DNA of 64,000 nucleotides. It comes from Paludibaculum fermentans (GTDB lineage: Bacteria > Acidobacteriota > Terriglobia > Bryobacterales > Bryobacteraceae). The notes below the pieces were generated by a model. The model saw nothing but the letters and a program-made list of their open reading frames with translations, made no database searches and was not told the DNA's origin. The DNA is taken from contig NZ_CP063849.1 of the NCBI RefSeq assembly GCF_015277775.1, forward strand, positions 7,765,501 through 7,829,500. Reading direction: 5' to 3'. The number at the start of each line of letters is the position of its first letter. The first letter of the stretch is position 1. The position numbers and the translations under genes are program-made. This document shows, piece by piece, positions 43,203-52,114 of this stretch.

Positions 43203-45740
43203 TTACTTGCCTTCGATGCGCATTCCGTAGAATGAGCGGTACACAAACACGGTGGAGATCAGGAAGAAGATCACCGCCAGGATGTGCGACAGCGGAGAGG
43301 AAGGATCTGACTTCCTCATGGAGACGGCCAGTTCGACGGCCAGCAGGCCGAAGAGCGTGGTGAATTTGATGATCGGGTTGAGGGCCACCGAAGAGGTGTC
43401 CTTGAAGGGGTCGCCGACGGTGTCGCCCACGACGCAGGCGGCGTGGAGGTCGGTGCCCTTGGCCTTCATCTCGGTTTCAACGATCTTCTTGGCATTGTCC
43501 CAGGCGCCGCCGGCGTTGGCCATGAAGATGGCCTGGTACAAGCCGAAGATCGCGATGGAGATCAGGTAGCCGATGAAGAAGTACTCTTCGATGAACGCGA
43601 AGGCGAGGGTGGAGAAGAACACGACGAGGAAGATGTTGAACATGCCCTTCTGGGCATACTTCGTACAGATCTCGACGACCTTCTTCGAGTCTTCCACGGA
43701 AGCCTTTTCCGTGCTTTCCAGCTTGATGTTGTCCTTGATGAACTCAACCGCGCGATAGGCGCCGGTGGAGACGGCCTGGCAGGATGCGCCGGTGAACCAG
43801 TAGATCACCGCGCCGCCCGCGATCAGGCCGAAGAAGAACGGGGTGTGGAGGATGGACAGGTTGCCGACGAGGCTGGGGTCGAGACCGTTGGTGAGCGCCA
43901 CGATGATGGAGAAGATCATGGTGGTGGCGCCGACGACGGCGGTACCGATGAGCACGGGCTTGGCGGTTGCCTTGAACGTGTTGCCGGCGCCGTCGTTCTC
44001 TTCCAGGTTGTCCTTGGCGACTTCAAAGTTGGGTTTGAAGCCGAAGTCCTTCTCGATCTCCTTCTCGATTCCGGGGATGGATTCGATCATGGAGAGTTCG
44101 TAGACGGACTGGGCGTTGTCGGTGACGGGGCCGTAGGAGTCGACGGCGATGGTGACCGGGCCCATGCCGAGGAAGCCGAAGGCGACCAGTCCGAGGGCGA
44201 AGACGGCGGGCGCCATCATCAGGCTGGCCAGGCCGAGCAGGGAAACGCCGTAGGCGATACCCATCAGCCCGAGCATGGCGAAACCGAGCCAGTAAGCCGA
44301 GAAGTTGCCGGCGATGAGGCCGGAGAGGATGTTCAGCGAAGCGCCGCCTTCCTTGGAGGAGATGACGACTTCACGGACGTGGCGGGATTCGGTGGAGGTG
44401 AAAACCTTCACGAATTCGGGGATGAGCGCGCCGGCGAGCGTACCGCAGCTGATGACCGTGGCCAGTTTCCACCACAGCGAGGTGTCACCCTTGAGTTCGG
44501 GCACCATCATGTAGCTGACGATGTAGGTGAGAACGATGGACAGGATGGAGGTGAGCCACACCAGCGTGGTGAGGGGGGTCTCGTAGTTCATCTTGTCGAC
44601 GTTTTCGTATCTGGCCTTGGCGATGCCGTGGTTGATGAAGTAGCTGACGCCGGAAGCGATCATCATCATGACGCGCATGACGAAGATCCAGACCAGCAGC
44701 TGAACCTGGATGGTGGCGTAAGTGGGGCCAGCGACCTTTTCGTTGATGCCGAGGAGGATGAAGCTGATGAGCGCGACGCCGGTGACGCCGTAGGTTTCGA
44801 AACCATCGGCCGAAGGTCCAACCGAGTCGCCAGCATTGTCGCCCGTGCAATCGGCGATGACGCCGGGGTTGCGGACGTCGTCTTCCTTGATCTTGAAGAC
44901 GATCTTCATCAGGTCGGCGCCGATGTCGGCGATCTTGGTAAAGATGCCGCCGGCCACGCGAAGGGCGGCCGCGCCGAGCGATTCGCCGATGGCGAAGCCG
45001 ATAAAGCAGGAACCGGCCAGTTCACCAGGGACAAACAACAGGATGAAGAGCATCAGGAGCAGTTCGACAGAGATCAGCATCATGCCGATGCTCATGCCGG
45101 CCTGCAAGGGAATGTCGTAGCAGGGGAAGGGCTTGCCGCGAAGGCTGGCAAAGGAAGTGCGGGAGTTGGCGAAGGTGTTGACGCGAATGCCGAAGGCCGC
45201 GACGCCATAGCTGCCGGCGATTCCGACCAGGGAGAACAGCAGGATGATGATGACCTTGTAGAGCGGCATCGCCTGCAGATAACCAAAGTAGAACAGGATG
45301 ATCACGCCGATGAAGCACTCGAGGATCATGAGGAACTTGCCCTGCGTGGTGAGGTAGGTTTTGCAGGTCTCGTAGATCAACTCTGAGACTTCCAGCATGG
45401 ACTTGTGGACCGGCATGTTCTTCAGCTTGGTGTAGAACAGCAGGCCGAAGAGCAGGCCGAAGGCGCAAACGACAAGGCCGCCCATGAGGAGCGTACGGCC
45501 GCCGATGCCGCCGAGGAAGGTTGCGGAGTTCAGATCGGGCAGGATGAGATTGGCTTCTCCGCCGTGGTGCTCAGCCGGCTGAGCCAGCAACGGCATCGAG
45601 CCCGCCATGGCCAGGATCGCCATGAGGAGCAATGGTAGGATCGCCCGCAGGGAAGTTCGTGAGAAACCCCGCGCGGCGCCTCCTGTGTGCCTTGAGGATG
45701 CCTTCCGCCCTTGGGCGGACACGGCTTCAGTGGATAACAT
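43203..45740 (-). CDS. hppA: Membrane-bound proton-pumping pyrophosphatase, K+-independent type by signature
   Basis: An 845-residue integral membrane pyrophosphatase with about 16 helices. Substrate-binding Asp-rich motifs: GADLMKIVFKIKEDDVRNPGVIADCTGDNAGDSVG (split, with the DDVRNP and GDNAGD cores), ADGFETYG, and GGAWDNAKK plus GDTVGDPFKDTSS at the C-terminal side. The position that separates K+-dependent (Ala) from K+-independent (Lys) enzymes is in AGNTFKATAK, Lys here, suggesting K+ independence (inference). A GGGAGG site lies 9 bases before the ATG. The N-terminal 50 residues form a cleavable-looking leader (LPLLLMAILAMAGSMPLLAQ). It couples PPi hydrolysis to H+ export. Confidence 0.95.
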   Translation of the reverse strand: MLSTEAVSAQGRKASSRHTGGAARGFSRTSLRAILPLLLMAILAMAGSMPLLAQPAEHHGGEANLILPDLNSATFLGGIGGRTLLMGGLVVCAFGLLFGLLFYTKLKNMPVHKSMLEVSELIYETCKTYLTTQGKFLMILECFIGVIILFYFGYLQAMPLYKVIIILLFSLVGIAGSYGVAAFGIRVNTFANSRTSFASLRGKPFPCYDIPLQAGMSIGMMLISVELLLMLFILLFVPGELAGSCFIGFAIGESLGAAALRVAGGIFTKIADIGADLMKIVFKIKEDDVRNPGVIADCTGDNAGDSVGPSADGFETYGVTGVALISFILLGINEKVAGPTYATIQVQLLVWIFVMRVMMMIASGVSYFINHGIAKARYENVDKMNYETPLTTLVWLTSILSIVLTYIVSYMMVPELKGDTSLWWKLATVISCGTLAGALIPEFVKVFTSTESRHVREVVISSKEGGASLNILSGLIAGNFSAYWLGFAMLGLMGIAYGVSLLGLASLMMAPAVFALGLVAFGFLGMGPVTIAVDSYGPVTDNAQSVYELSMIESIPGIEKEIEKDFGFKPNFEVAKDNLEENDGAGNTFKATAKPVLIGTAVVGATTMIFSIIVALTNGLDPSLVGNLSILHTPFFFGLIAGGAVIYWFTGASCQAVSTGAYRAVEFIKDNIKLESTEKASVEDSKKVVEICTKYAQKGMFNIFLVVFFSTLAFAFIEEYFFIGYLISIAIFGLYQAIFMANAGGAWDNAKKIVETEMKAKGTDLHAACVVGDTVGDPFKDTSSVALNPIIKFTTLFGLLAVELAVSMRKSDPSSPLSHILAVIFFLISTVFVYRSFYGMRIEGK

Positions 45741-45803
45741 CGATCAATCCTCCCGGTCCGTCGGATTTTTGATCCTCGCGTGAGTTGGGTCGACTCGTTG
45801 AGG

Positions 45804-45833
45804 AGTATCAGACCTTAAATGAGAACTTGTAAA
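45804..45833 (-). promoter_or_regulatory. Candidate promoter of hppA
   Basis: On the minus strand, TTTACA (45828-45833), 18-bp spacer, GATACT (45804-45809). It ends 64 bp upstream of the hppA start. A match to the sigma-70-type consensus, but not strong. Confidence 0.35.
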
Positions 45834-45916
45834 AGACCCAAGAATCACTATATAAGACTCAGGTATCGGATTCAACCGCTGCACGGCAAGCATCTTACCA
45901 GACTTGCGGGTCCGCT

Positions 45917-46708
45917 ATGATGGGGCGGATGAGACCCTTTCGGACCGCGGCGTGGATGCCGATTGTTTTCACACTGCTACCGGGAACCTTGAGCGCCGGG
46001 GCGCCGGAATCCGGATACCGGATTGTTAAGACATTCCCACACGATATTTCGGCGTTCACAGAAGGTTTGGAGTTCCGGGCCGGCTTCTTTTACGAGAGTA
46101 CGGGGGAGTATGGCAGCTCAACCCTGCGCAAGGTGGAGGTGGAGACGGGGCGTGTGGTGCAACGGTTGGCCCTGTCGCCCAGCGTGTTCGGCGAGGGCCT
46201 GACAGTGCTGAACGGGCAGATTGTCCAACTGACCTACCGGGGCGGATTGGGCTTTGTCTACTCGCAACCCGATTTCCGGTTGCAGCGCACCTTCCGGTAT
46301 GAAGGCGAGGGTTGGGGCCTGACGAACGACGGCCGCACGATCTACATGACGGACGGCACCAGCGAGATTCGCTGCCTGGATCCGCTCACACTGAAGGAGC
46401 TGAGGCGGATCCAGGTCCATGACGGCACGGCAAAGATCCCGTTTATCAATGAGTTGGAGTTCGTGCGCGGGGAGATTTGGGCCAATGTCTGGAGAACCGA
46501 GAAGATTGCCCGGATCTCGCCGAAGGACGGACGGGTACTGGGCTGGGTCGACCTGACAGGCATACTGCCGGAGGCCGACCTGCACCGGGCCGACGTGATG
46601 AACGGGATCGCCTACGACGCGATGGGCGACCGGCTCTTCGTAACCGGTAAATACTGGCCGAAGGTGTTTGAAATCAAAGTGGTACCGAAAAACACGAGCC
46701 GCCGTTAG
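45917..46708 (+). CDS. Secreted glutaminyl-peptide cyclotransferase (plant/bacterial type)
   Basis: A 263-residue secreted protein (WMPIVFTLLPGTLSA). The five-bladed propeller glutamine cyclotransferase pattern is visible: FPHDISAFTEGLEF (the hallmark HD..AFTEGL), FYESTGEYGSSTLRKVE, FGEGLTVLNGQIVQLTY, GLTNDGRTIYMTDGTSEI, FINELEFVRGEIWANVW and MNGIAYD...FVTGKYWPK. It converts N-terminal Gln to pyroglutamate in exported peptides. Possible starts at 45917, 45920 or 45929; none has a clear ribosome-binding site. Stops overlap with the convergent HlyD gene by 4 bp (TTAG). Confidence 0.92.
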   Translation: MMGRMRPFRTAAWMPIVFTLLPGTLSAGAPESGYRIVKTFPHDISAFTEGLEFRAGFFYESTGEYGSSTLRKVEVETGRVVQRLALSPSVFGEGLTVLNGQIVQLTYRGGLGFVYSQPDFRLQRTFRYEGEGWGLTNDGRTIYMTDGTSEIRCLDPLTLKELRRIQVHDGTAKIPFINELEFVRGEIWANVWRTEKIARISPKDGRVLGWVDLTGILPEADLHRADVMNGIAYDAMGDRLFVTGKYWPKVFEIKVVPKNTSRR

Positions 46709-48018
46709 GGCTGCTGGACGACGATCTCCTCGCCTTCCTGCACGCCGCCGGTGAGCACGGCATCCGGGCCGAAAACCCGGCCGCGGGTGACGGGCCGTTT
46801 CTCCAGCGTATCGCCCTTGCGGACATACACGAACGTCTCGCCATTCGACTGCTGGATGGCTTCCGCCGGAGCCAGCAGGACATCCTTCTCCTGGTCGATT
46901 ACGACATCAGCCGAGGCAGAGAGGTCGGGTAGGACCTTTTCGTCGGCGTCGAGAATCTCCATGCGGATGGGGATGTTTCGCAGGTAGTACTGGGCGCGGC
47001 CCGGGCTGGTGGCCAGCGCGCCGATGGCGTAGACCTTGGCCTTGTAGACCGCTTCCGGGTAGGCTTCCAGCCGGATGGTTGCCGGCTGCCCGATGCGGAA
47101 CTGGGCGTTCTGGGCCTGGTTGATGAAACCTTCCACCTGCATACTGTTGCGGTCGATGACGCGCATCATCAGCGTGCCAGGCGTGACGCGGTCACCCACG
47201 GCCAGGGCGACACGGTCGCCGCCGGGCCGGACAACGTCCTGGACAATGGCCATGCCGTCGACCGGGGCTTCGATGGTCATGCGCTCGATGTCGCGCTGGT
47301 GGCGCTGGACATGCAGCACCTCGATGTCCTTGGTGATCTCGTTGATGCGGAAAGCGGCGGCCTGGGACTGCAGTTTGAGGACGAAATCATTCTCCAGGGC
47401 ATCATAGGAAGCCTGGGACTCCTCCACGGCGAGCTGGAACACCTGCTTCTGAATGGCGGAGCGCACCTCGAGGGTTTTGAGGTCGAGACGGGCCCGGTCG
47501 AGCGTGGCTTTCGCCTTGCGGAGCTCCTGGACCCATGCCTCGCTTTCGACTTCGAGTTGGGCGCGCAGGCGCTTCAGGGCGTTCTCGCGGGCATGCAGGC
47601 CGTCTTTTGTGTCGTCGAGGTGGTCGCGGGCACCCTGCGGATCGAAGGAGGCGACAACCTGCCCCTTGCGGACCAGCGACCCGGACGGCATCAGAGTCAT
47701 CAGCGTCAGAGGTTGGTCGGACTCCGGCATGGTGAGCTTGGGCACCACGATGTTCGAAAAATTGCGAGCCGAGGTGGAGCCGGTCAGCCGCACCCGCATC
47801 AGCAGGTCGCCGCGCCGCACGCGGGCGAAGTGCTGAAACCGGCTGGCGTCGGCACGCCGGGCGGCGGCCTGGCGCGCGGTAAAGTAGTTGTACCCGCTAA
47901 CCCCGCCCACGGTGAGAATCAACAACAGAAGCCACGACCAGGACCGTCCGGGGGCTGGCGGTGCCTCCGGTTCCTGTCCGGGCAGAGGCTTGGGGAGTGG
48001 CGAGAGCAAAGAAGACAT
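46705..48018 (-). CDS. HlyD-family efflux RND periplasmic adaptor
   Basis: A 437-residue protein with one N-terminal transmembrane helix (WLLLLILTVGGVSGYNYF, residues 29-46), then the MFP layout: a beta-barrel/lipoyl half (RGDLLMRVRLTGSTSARNF...GSLVRKGQVVASFDPQ), a long coiled coil with many Glu/Leu repeats (residues 130-240), the second lipoyl half (VDGMAIVQDVVRPGGDRVALAVGDRVTPGTLMMRV) and a membrane-proximal domain. Normally partnered with an inner-membrane transporter and an outer-membrane channel; none is adjacent. Spacing and sequence suggest it is monocistronic or an orphan adaptor. Confidence 0.87.
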   Translation of the reverse strand: MSSLLSPLPKPLPGQEPEAPPAPGRSWSWLLLLILTVGGVSGYNYFTARQAAARRADASRFQHFARVRRGDLLMRVRLTGSTSARNFSNIVVPKLTMPESDQPLTLMTLMPSGSLVRKGQVVASFDPQGARDHLDDTKDGLHARENALKRLRAQLEVESEAWVQELRKAKATLDRARLDLKTLEVRSAIQKQVFQLAVEESQASYDALENDFVLKLQSQAAAFRINEITKDIEVLHVQRHQRDIERMTIEAPVDGMAIVQDVVRPGGDRVALAVGDRVTPGTLMMRVIDRNSMQVEGFINQAQNAQFRIGQPATIRLEAYPEAVYKAKVYAIGALATSPGRAQYYLRNIPIRMEILDADEKVLPDLSASADVVIDQEKDVLLAPAEAIQQSNGETFVYVRKGDTLEKRPVTRGRVFGPDAVLTGGVQEGEEIVVQQP

Positions 48019-48093
48019 GACGAATAGCTGAACCTACAGAGTATCGGATCTGTAGCTAATTTTCAGGCGTTGCGTCTGGAGTTTACGCTGCTC

Positions 48094-51000
48094 CTACTTC
48101 GCTTTGTGGTAGTTCGGGTACTCCGGTTTCTCGTACTTTGGCAGCGGGTTCTTCTTCAGGCTGTCCATCAATACCTCCACCGCCTTCTCAAGCTGCGGAT
48201 CGTGACCCTGGCGCACGAGTTCGGGGTCGTTTTCCACCTCGATGTCGGGGCTCACCCCGTGGTTCTCGACGTCCCACTGCTTTTCAGTGTTGTAGAAGGC
48301 GAGGTTGGGCGCCGTGACTCCGCCGTTGTCGATGAGCGGGGGGAAGCCGAAAATGCCCACCAGGCCGCCCCAGGTGCGTTTGCCGACCAGTGGTCCGATC
48401 TTCAGTTTGTGGAACATCCAGGGCATCGCATCGCCGCCGGAGCCGGCATATTCGTTCACGATCATGGCCTTCGGGCCGTAGATGCCGTTCATGGGGGTGG
48501 TGAACTCGTGGCCGGCGCGCGTCGTGAAGAAGTTCAGCATGGGACGGCGGAGGTAGTCGATGATGTAGTCGGCCACGAACCCGCCGCCGTTGAAGCGCTC
48601 GTCCAGCACCATGCCTTCCTTGCCGACCTGGGAGAAGAACCAGCGGTTGAAGTTGGTATAGCCCTGGTTCGAGGTGTTGGGCAGGTGAACATAACCGAGC
48701 CGCCCGCCGGAGAGCTGTTCCACCTTGCGGCGGTTGCCTTCGATCCAGTCCATGTAGCGGAGGCCGGTTTCGTTGCCGGTGGGGACGACCGTCACTTCGC
48801 GGCTGCCCTCGCCGTTGGCGTTGGGACCCACCTTTAGAACCACGCTCTTGCCTGAGGTGGCTTCAAAGAAACTGTAGACGTCGTCCGAGGCTTTGACCTC
48901 GCGGCCATTCACCGCCAGCAGGAATTCGCCGGCCTTCACATTGACGCCTGGAGCCGTAAGCGGGGCGCGCAGGCTGGGGTTCCAGTTCTCCCCATTGAAG
49001 ACCTTGGCGAACTTGTAGCGGCCGTTCTCGACTCTATAGTCCGCGCCGAGCAGCCCGCCCGGGACGTTCTTGGGGTTGTTCTGGGTCTCCCCGCCGTTGA
49101 CAGACAGGTGCCCGACCGAGAGTTCGCCCAGCATGTCGCGGAACAGGTAGTTGAGATCCTCGCGGTGGGCGATTCCGGGCAGGAATTTCTGGTACTTCGC
49201 TTTGTAGTCGGCCAGGTTCACGCCGTGCAGGTTGGGGTCGTAGAAGAAGTCGCGCTCGATCCGCCAGATCTCGTTGTAGATCTGGGCCCACTCGGCGGCC
49301 GGTTCTACGCGCACCTCCATCGCATCAAGCTTCAGGGCGCCGTCGCCGGGTTTCGGGGGCGCGGCGGTGGCCGCGATGAACCACTTGCCGCCGGGCTGCG
49401 AGTAGAGGATCTTTTCCCCGTTGAAGCTCAGCTCGTAGTCCAAAATGCCGGCGAGGAACTGGTCGGTCTTGCGGGTTTTGAGGTCGAACTTGTGGAGGGT
49501 GCGGGCCGGCGGGCCGTCCACGGCGACTGCCGGGTCTTCGCGCAGGTAAACAATGCCGGTCTTGCCCACCACGAGCTTGGAGTAGTTGCGCGCGGGAATC
49601 GGCAGGGACAGGATGCGCTGGGAAATGCCCTCGAAGTCGATGCGGACATCGGCCTTCTCCTCCTTCTTGGGCTCTTCCTTCTTGGCGTCGTCCTTCTTCG
49701 CATCGTCCTTCTTGGCGGCCTCGATCTTCTCCTCGTCGCTCTCCGGCGCGAGCGGCGAAGGATCGTCCTTGCGCAGTACGGCGATGTAGACGTTGCGGTT
49801 GGAGATGCGATCGATGGAGGACATGTCCAGCCAGCCGGTGGAGAGGCCGGTGTTCGTGCTGGCGGTGAAGTAGATGAAACGGCCGTTGGCGTCGAAGGCC
49901 GCGTGCCGCTGGTCGCTGAGCCCGTCGGAGACCTGGGTGGACTTGCCGCTCTCGAGCGAGTAGACATGCACGGCGCGCAGGAAATTGCGCTGCACCTTGT
50001 TGTAGACGATCCATTTGGAATCGGGCGACCAGCGCGGACCCATGTCTTCACGATCGGGCACGTCGTAGTAGTCCGAGTCGACCTTGGTCACCTTCTTCGA
50101 CTCGAGATCGATGAAGCAGGTGGTGACATTGGCGTCGCGGAAGAGGATCTTCTTGCCGTCGGGCGACCAGGTGGGGTCGTAGAAGAACGATTTCCAGCCG
50201 AGATCGTACTTTTTGACTTCGCCGCGGCCGTTCTGCGGCGCGATGTGGAGCTGGTATTCGCCGCTCTCATCGGAGAAGTACGCGATGCTCTGGCCATCCG
50301 GCGACCAGTTGGGGTAGCGCTCGGCCGCGCCGGGGGTGTTGGTGATGTTGCGGATGTCGCCCTTCTCGGCGGGCACCGTGAGGATTTCGCCGCGGGTGCC
50401 AAAGACGGCCCGTGCTCCGGTGGGGGAGAGGTAAGCGGACTCGATGGTACGGGCGGCCTTGGCGTAGTAAGGCCTCACTTCGGGCAGGTCGCCATTCAGA
50501 GTGATGTGGACCGGCGTGACTTTGCCGCTCTTCAGGTCGAAGAGCTCGATGGCGCCGAAGTGCTCCAGGACGATACCGTCCGGGCCCAGCGAGGCGCTCT
50601 TGTAGTCATAGCCCGTGTTCTTGATCGCTTCGCTGACCTTCTTCGATTTGGTGTCGAAGACGCAGAGCGTCATGGGGCCGAAGCGGTCGGACAGGAAGTA
50701 CACCTTGTCGCCGGCCCACATGGGGAAGTAGTCGTTGGAGTTCTCGCGCGGGATCCGCTCGATCTTGGAGTCGGCCAGGTCGGCCAGCCAGATTGGGCTG
50801 GTCCGGCCGCCGGCATAACGCTTCCACGCTACGAAAGCAGGCGCCAGCGGGGTGTAGGCGAGGCGTTTGCCATCGGGCGAGTAGGCCGCCTGATAGCCCA
50901 TGGGAATGGGTTCGATGTCCGCCGGGCCGCCCTCCGTACTCATGGTGTAGAAGTGATTGGCGACAATGGCGGTGGATCGGTCTGAGCGGAAGAGCAGCCG

Positions 51001-51345
51001 TTTGCCGTCGGCATTGAAAGCGAGCGGCACATCCATGCCGGGATGCCAGGTCAGCCGGCGCGGCACGCCTCCATTGATGGAGACCAGGAAGATGTCGGTG
51101 TTGCCGTCGTACTGGCCGGAAAAGGCGACGGTCTGGCCATCGGGTGAGAGGATCGCGTTGGACTCAAAGCCGGGCGCGGTGGTGAGGCGGGTGGCCTCGC
51201 CGCCCGTGCGGGCTACTTTCCACAGGTCTCCAGCGTAGGTGAAGACAATGTGTGTCCTGTTCATGGCCGGCTTCTGCAGCAGCAGCGGTTGCTGGGCCCA
51301 GGCGGCGCAGGACAGGAGAACGGGCAGAAGAGCGATCGATCTCAA
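48094..51345 (-). CDS. Tricorn-like S41 protease, TTG start
   Basis: About 1083 residues. A GGAGGT site lies 7 bases before a TTG at 51345 (LRSIALLPVLLSCAAWAQ, signal peptide). An upstream in-frame ATG at 51402 lacks such a site and puts basic residues before the leader. Domains: two WD/beta-propellers (SPDGQTVAFSGQYDG, WSPDGQSIAYFSDESG), a charged Lys/Asp/Glu linker (near 49640-49735), a PDZ-like region and an S41 C-terminal peptidase domain (NEYAGSGGDAMPWMF with the nucleophilic Ser, GLVGIFGFP, PDIEVENDPEL). It is a periplasmic tricorn-type peptidase probably processing oligopeptides. Divergent from the VanX-like gene. Confidence 0.87.
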   Translation of the reverse strand: MRSIALLPVLLSCAAWAQQPLLLQKPAMNRTHIVFTYAGDLWKVARTGGEATRLTTAPGFESNAILSPDGQTVAFSGQYDGNTDIFLVSINGGVPRRLTWHPGMDVPLAFNADGKRLLFRSDRSTAIVANHFYTMSTEGGPADIEPIPMGYQAAYSPDGKRLAYTPLAPAFVAWKRYAGGRTSPIWLADLADSKIERIPRENSNDYFPMWAGDKVYFLSDRFGPMTLCVFDTKSKKVSEAIKNTGYDYKSASLGPDGIVLEHFGAIELFDLKSGKVTPVHITLNGDLPEVRPYYAKAARTIESAYLSPTGARAVFGTRGEILTVPAEKGDIRNITNTPGAAERYPNWSPDGQSIAYFSDESGEYQLHIAPQNGRGEVKKYDLGWKSFFYDPTWSPDGKKILFRDANVTTCFIDLESKKVTKVDSDYYDVPDREDMGPRWSPDSKWIVYNKVQRNFLRAVHVYSLESGKSTQVSDGLSDQRHAAFDANGRFIYFTASTNTGLSTGWLDMSSIDRISNRNVYIAVLRKDDPSPLAPESDEEKIEAAKKDDAKKDDAKKEEPKKEEKADVRIDFEGISQRILSLPIPARNYSKLVVGKTGIVYLREDPAVAVDGPPARTLHKFDLKTRKTDQFLAGILDYELSFNGEKILYSQPGGKWFIAATAAPPKPGDGALKLDAMEVRVEPAAEWAQIYNEIWRIERDFFYDPNLHGVNLADYKAKYQKFLPGIAHREDLNYLFRDMLGELSVGHLSVNGGETQNNPKNVPGGLLGADYRVENGRYKFAKVFNGENWNPSLRAPLTAPGVNVKAGEFLLAVNGREVKASDDVYSFFEATSGKSVVLKVGPNANGEGSREVTVVPTGNETGLRYMDWIEGNRRKVEQLSGGRLGYVHLPNTSNQGYTNFNRWFFSQVGKEGMVLDERFNGGGFVADYIIDYLRRPMLNFFTTRAGHEFTTPMNGIYGPKAMIVNEYAGSGGDAMPWMFHKLKIGPLVGKRTWGGLVGIFGFPPLIDNGGVTAPNLAFYNTEKQWDVENHGVSPDIEVENDPELVRQGHDPQLEKAVEVLMDSLKKNPLPKYEKPEYPNYHKAK
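49640..49735 (-). repeat. Lys/Asp/Glu-repeat linker in the tricorn-like protease
   Basis: The gene carries alternating AAKKDDAKKDDAKKEE units and EEPKKEEKAD, seen on the plus strand as repeats of TTCTTGGCGTCGTCC and related units. It separates the propeller half from the protease half. Confidence 0.8.
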
Positions 51346-51409
51346 GGGGGTGACCTCCAATGGTCGATTGTAAACGGGTGACCGGCCCGGACGTCGTAAC
51401 ATTCAGTTT

Positions 51410-52114
51410 ATGAATAGTGTCCTGATCTGGGTTGCGCTGCTGCAGGCCGCGGCGTTCTTTCGAATCGAACCGGTGCGTCCGGTCGCTGAGCTGAGGGAGC
51501 AGGCACTGCGCTTGCAGCCCCGGGCGGAGACGGGTGACTTCCTGGAGACCGACCTGGCCGAACTGACGGCGCTGGACCCGGGCATCCGCCTGGACATCCG
51601 CTATGCCGGTACGCGCAACTTCCTCGGCACACCGGTATATACGCAGGCGCGGGCCTTTCTACAGCGGCCGGCAGCAGAGGCGCTGGTCCGGGCGCACCGG
51701 CGGCTGAACCAGGCGGGTTATGGGATCCTCGTCCACGACGGCTACCGTCCCTGGTGGGTGACCTGGGTGTTCTGGGAGGCGACGCCCCCGGCCCAGCACG
51801 ACTTCGTGGCCGATCCGGCTAAGGGGTCGCGGCACAATCGTGGCTGCGCGGCCGACATCACTCTATATGACTTGAAGTCTGGCGCGGCGGTGGAGATGCC
51901 CAGCCTCTACGACGAAATGTCGGAACGGGCCTATCCGGACTATCCCGGCGGCACCGCGGAACAGCGGAAGCTACGCGGCCTGCTGCGCGACGCCATGGAG
52001 AAAGAGGGCTTCCAGGTCTACGAGTACGAGTGGTGGCACTTCGACTACAAGGACTGGCGCCGCTACCGTGTGGCGAACGTCAACTTCGAGGCGATTCCAC
52101 GGCAGGGACGCTGA
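51410..52114 (+). CDS. VanX-type D-Ala-D-Ala dipeptidase (M15D), secreted
   Basis: A 234-residue protein with signal MNSVLIWVALLQAAAF. M15D metal-peptidase motifs: SRHNRGCAADIT (His and Asp ligands, SxHxxGxAxD pattern) and EWWHFDY (Glu and His ligands), with RYAGTRNFLG as the conserved N-terminal core. It would hydrolyse D-alanyl-D-alanine and related dipeptides, probably in peptidoglycan recycling rather than glycopeptide resistance because no van genes are near. The end overlaps malQ (convergent) by 35 bp. Confidence 0.88.
   Translation: MNSVLIWVALLQAAAFFRIEPVRPVAELREQALRLQPRAETGDFLETDLAELTALDPGIRLDIRYAGTRNFLGTPVYTQARAFLQRPAAEALVRAHRRLNQAGYGILVHDGYRPWWVTWVFWEATPPAQHDFVADPAKGSRHNRGCAADITLYDLKSGAAVEMPSLYDEMSERAYPDYPGGTAEQRKLRGLLRDAMEKEGFQVYEYEWWHFDYKDWRRYRVANVNFEAIPRQGR

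Noticed and set aside
43443-45386. 647-codon plus-strand open frame inside hppA
   Set aside because: Antisense shadow with extreme Asp/Glu/Gly content.
49108-50985. 625-codon plus-strand open frame inside the tricorn-like gene
   Set aside because: Antisense shadow of the propeller region.
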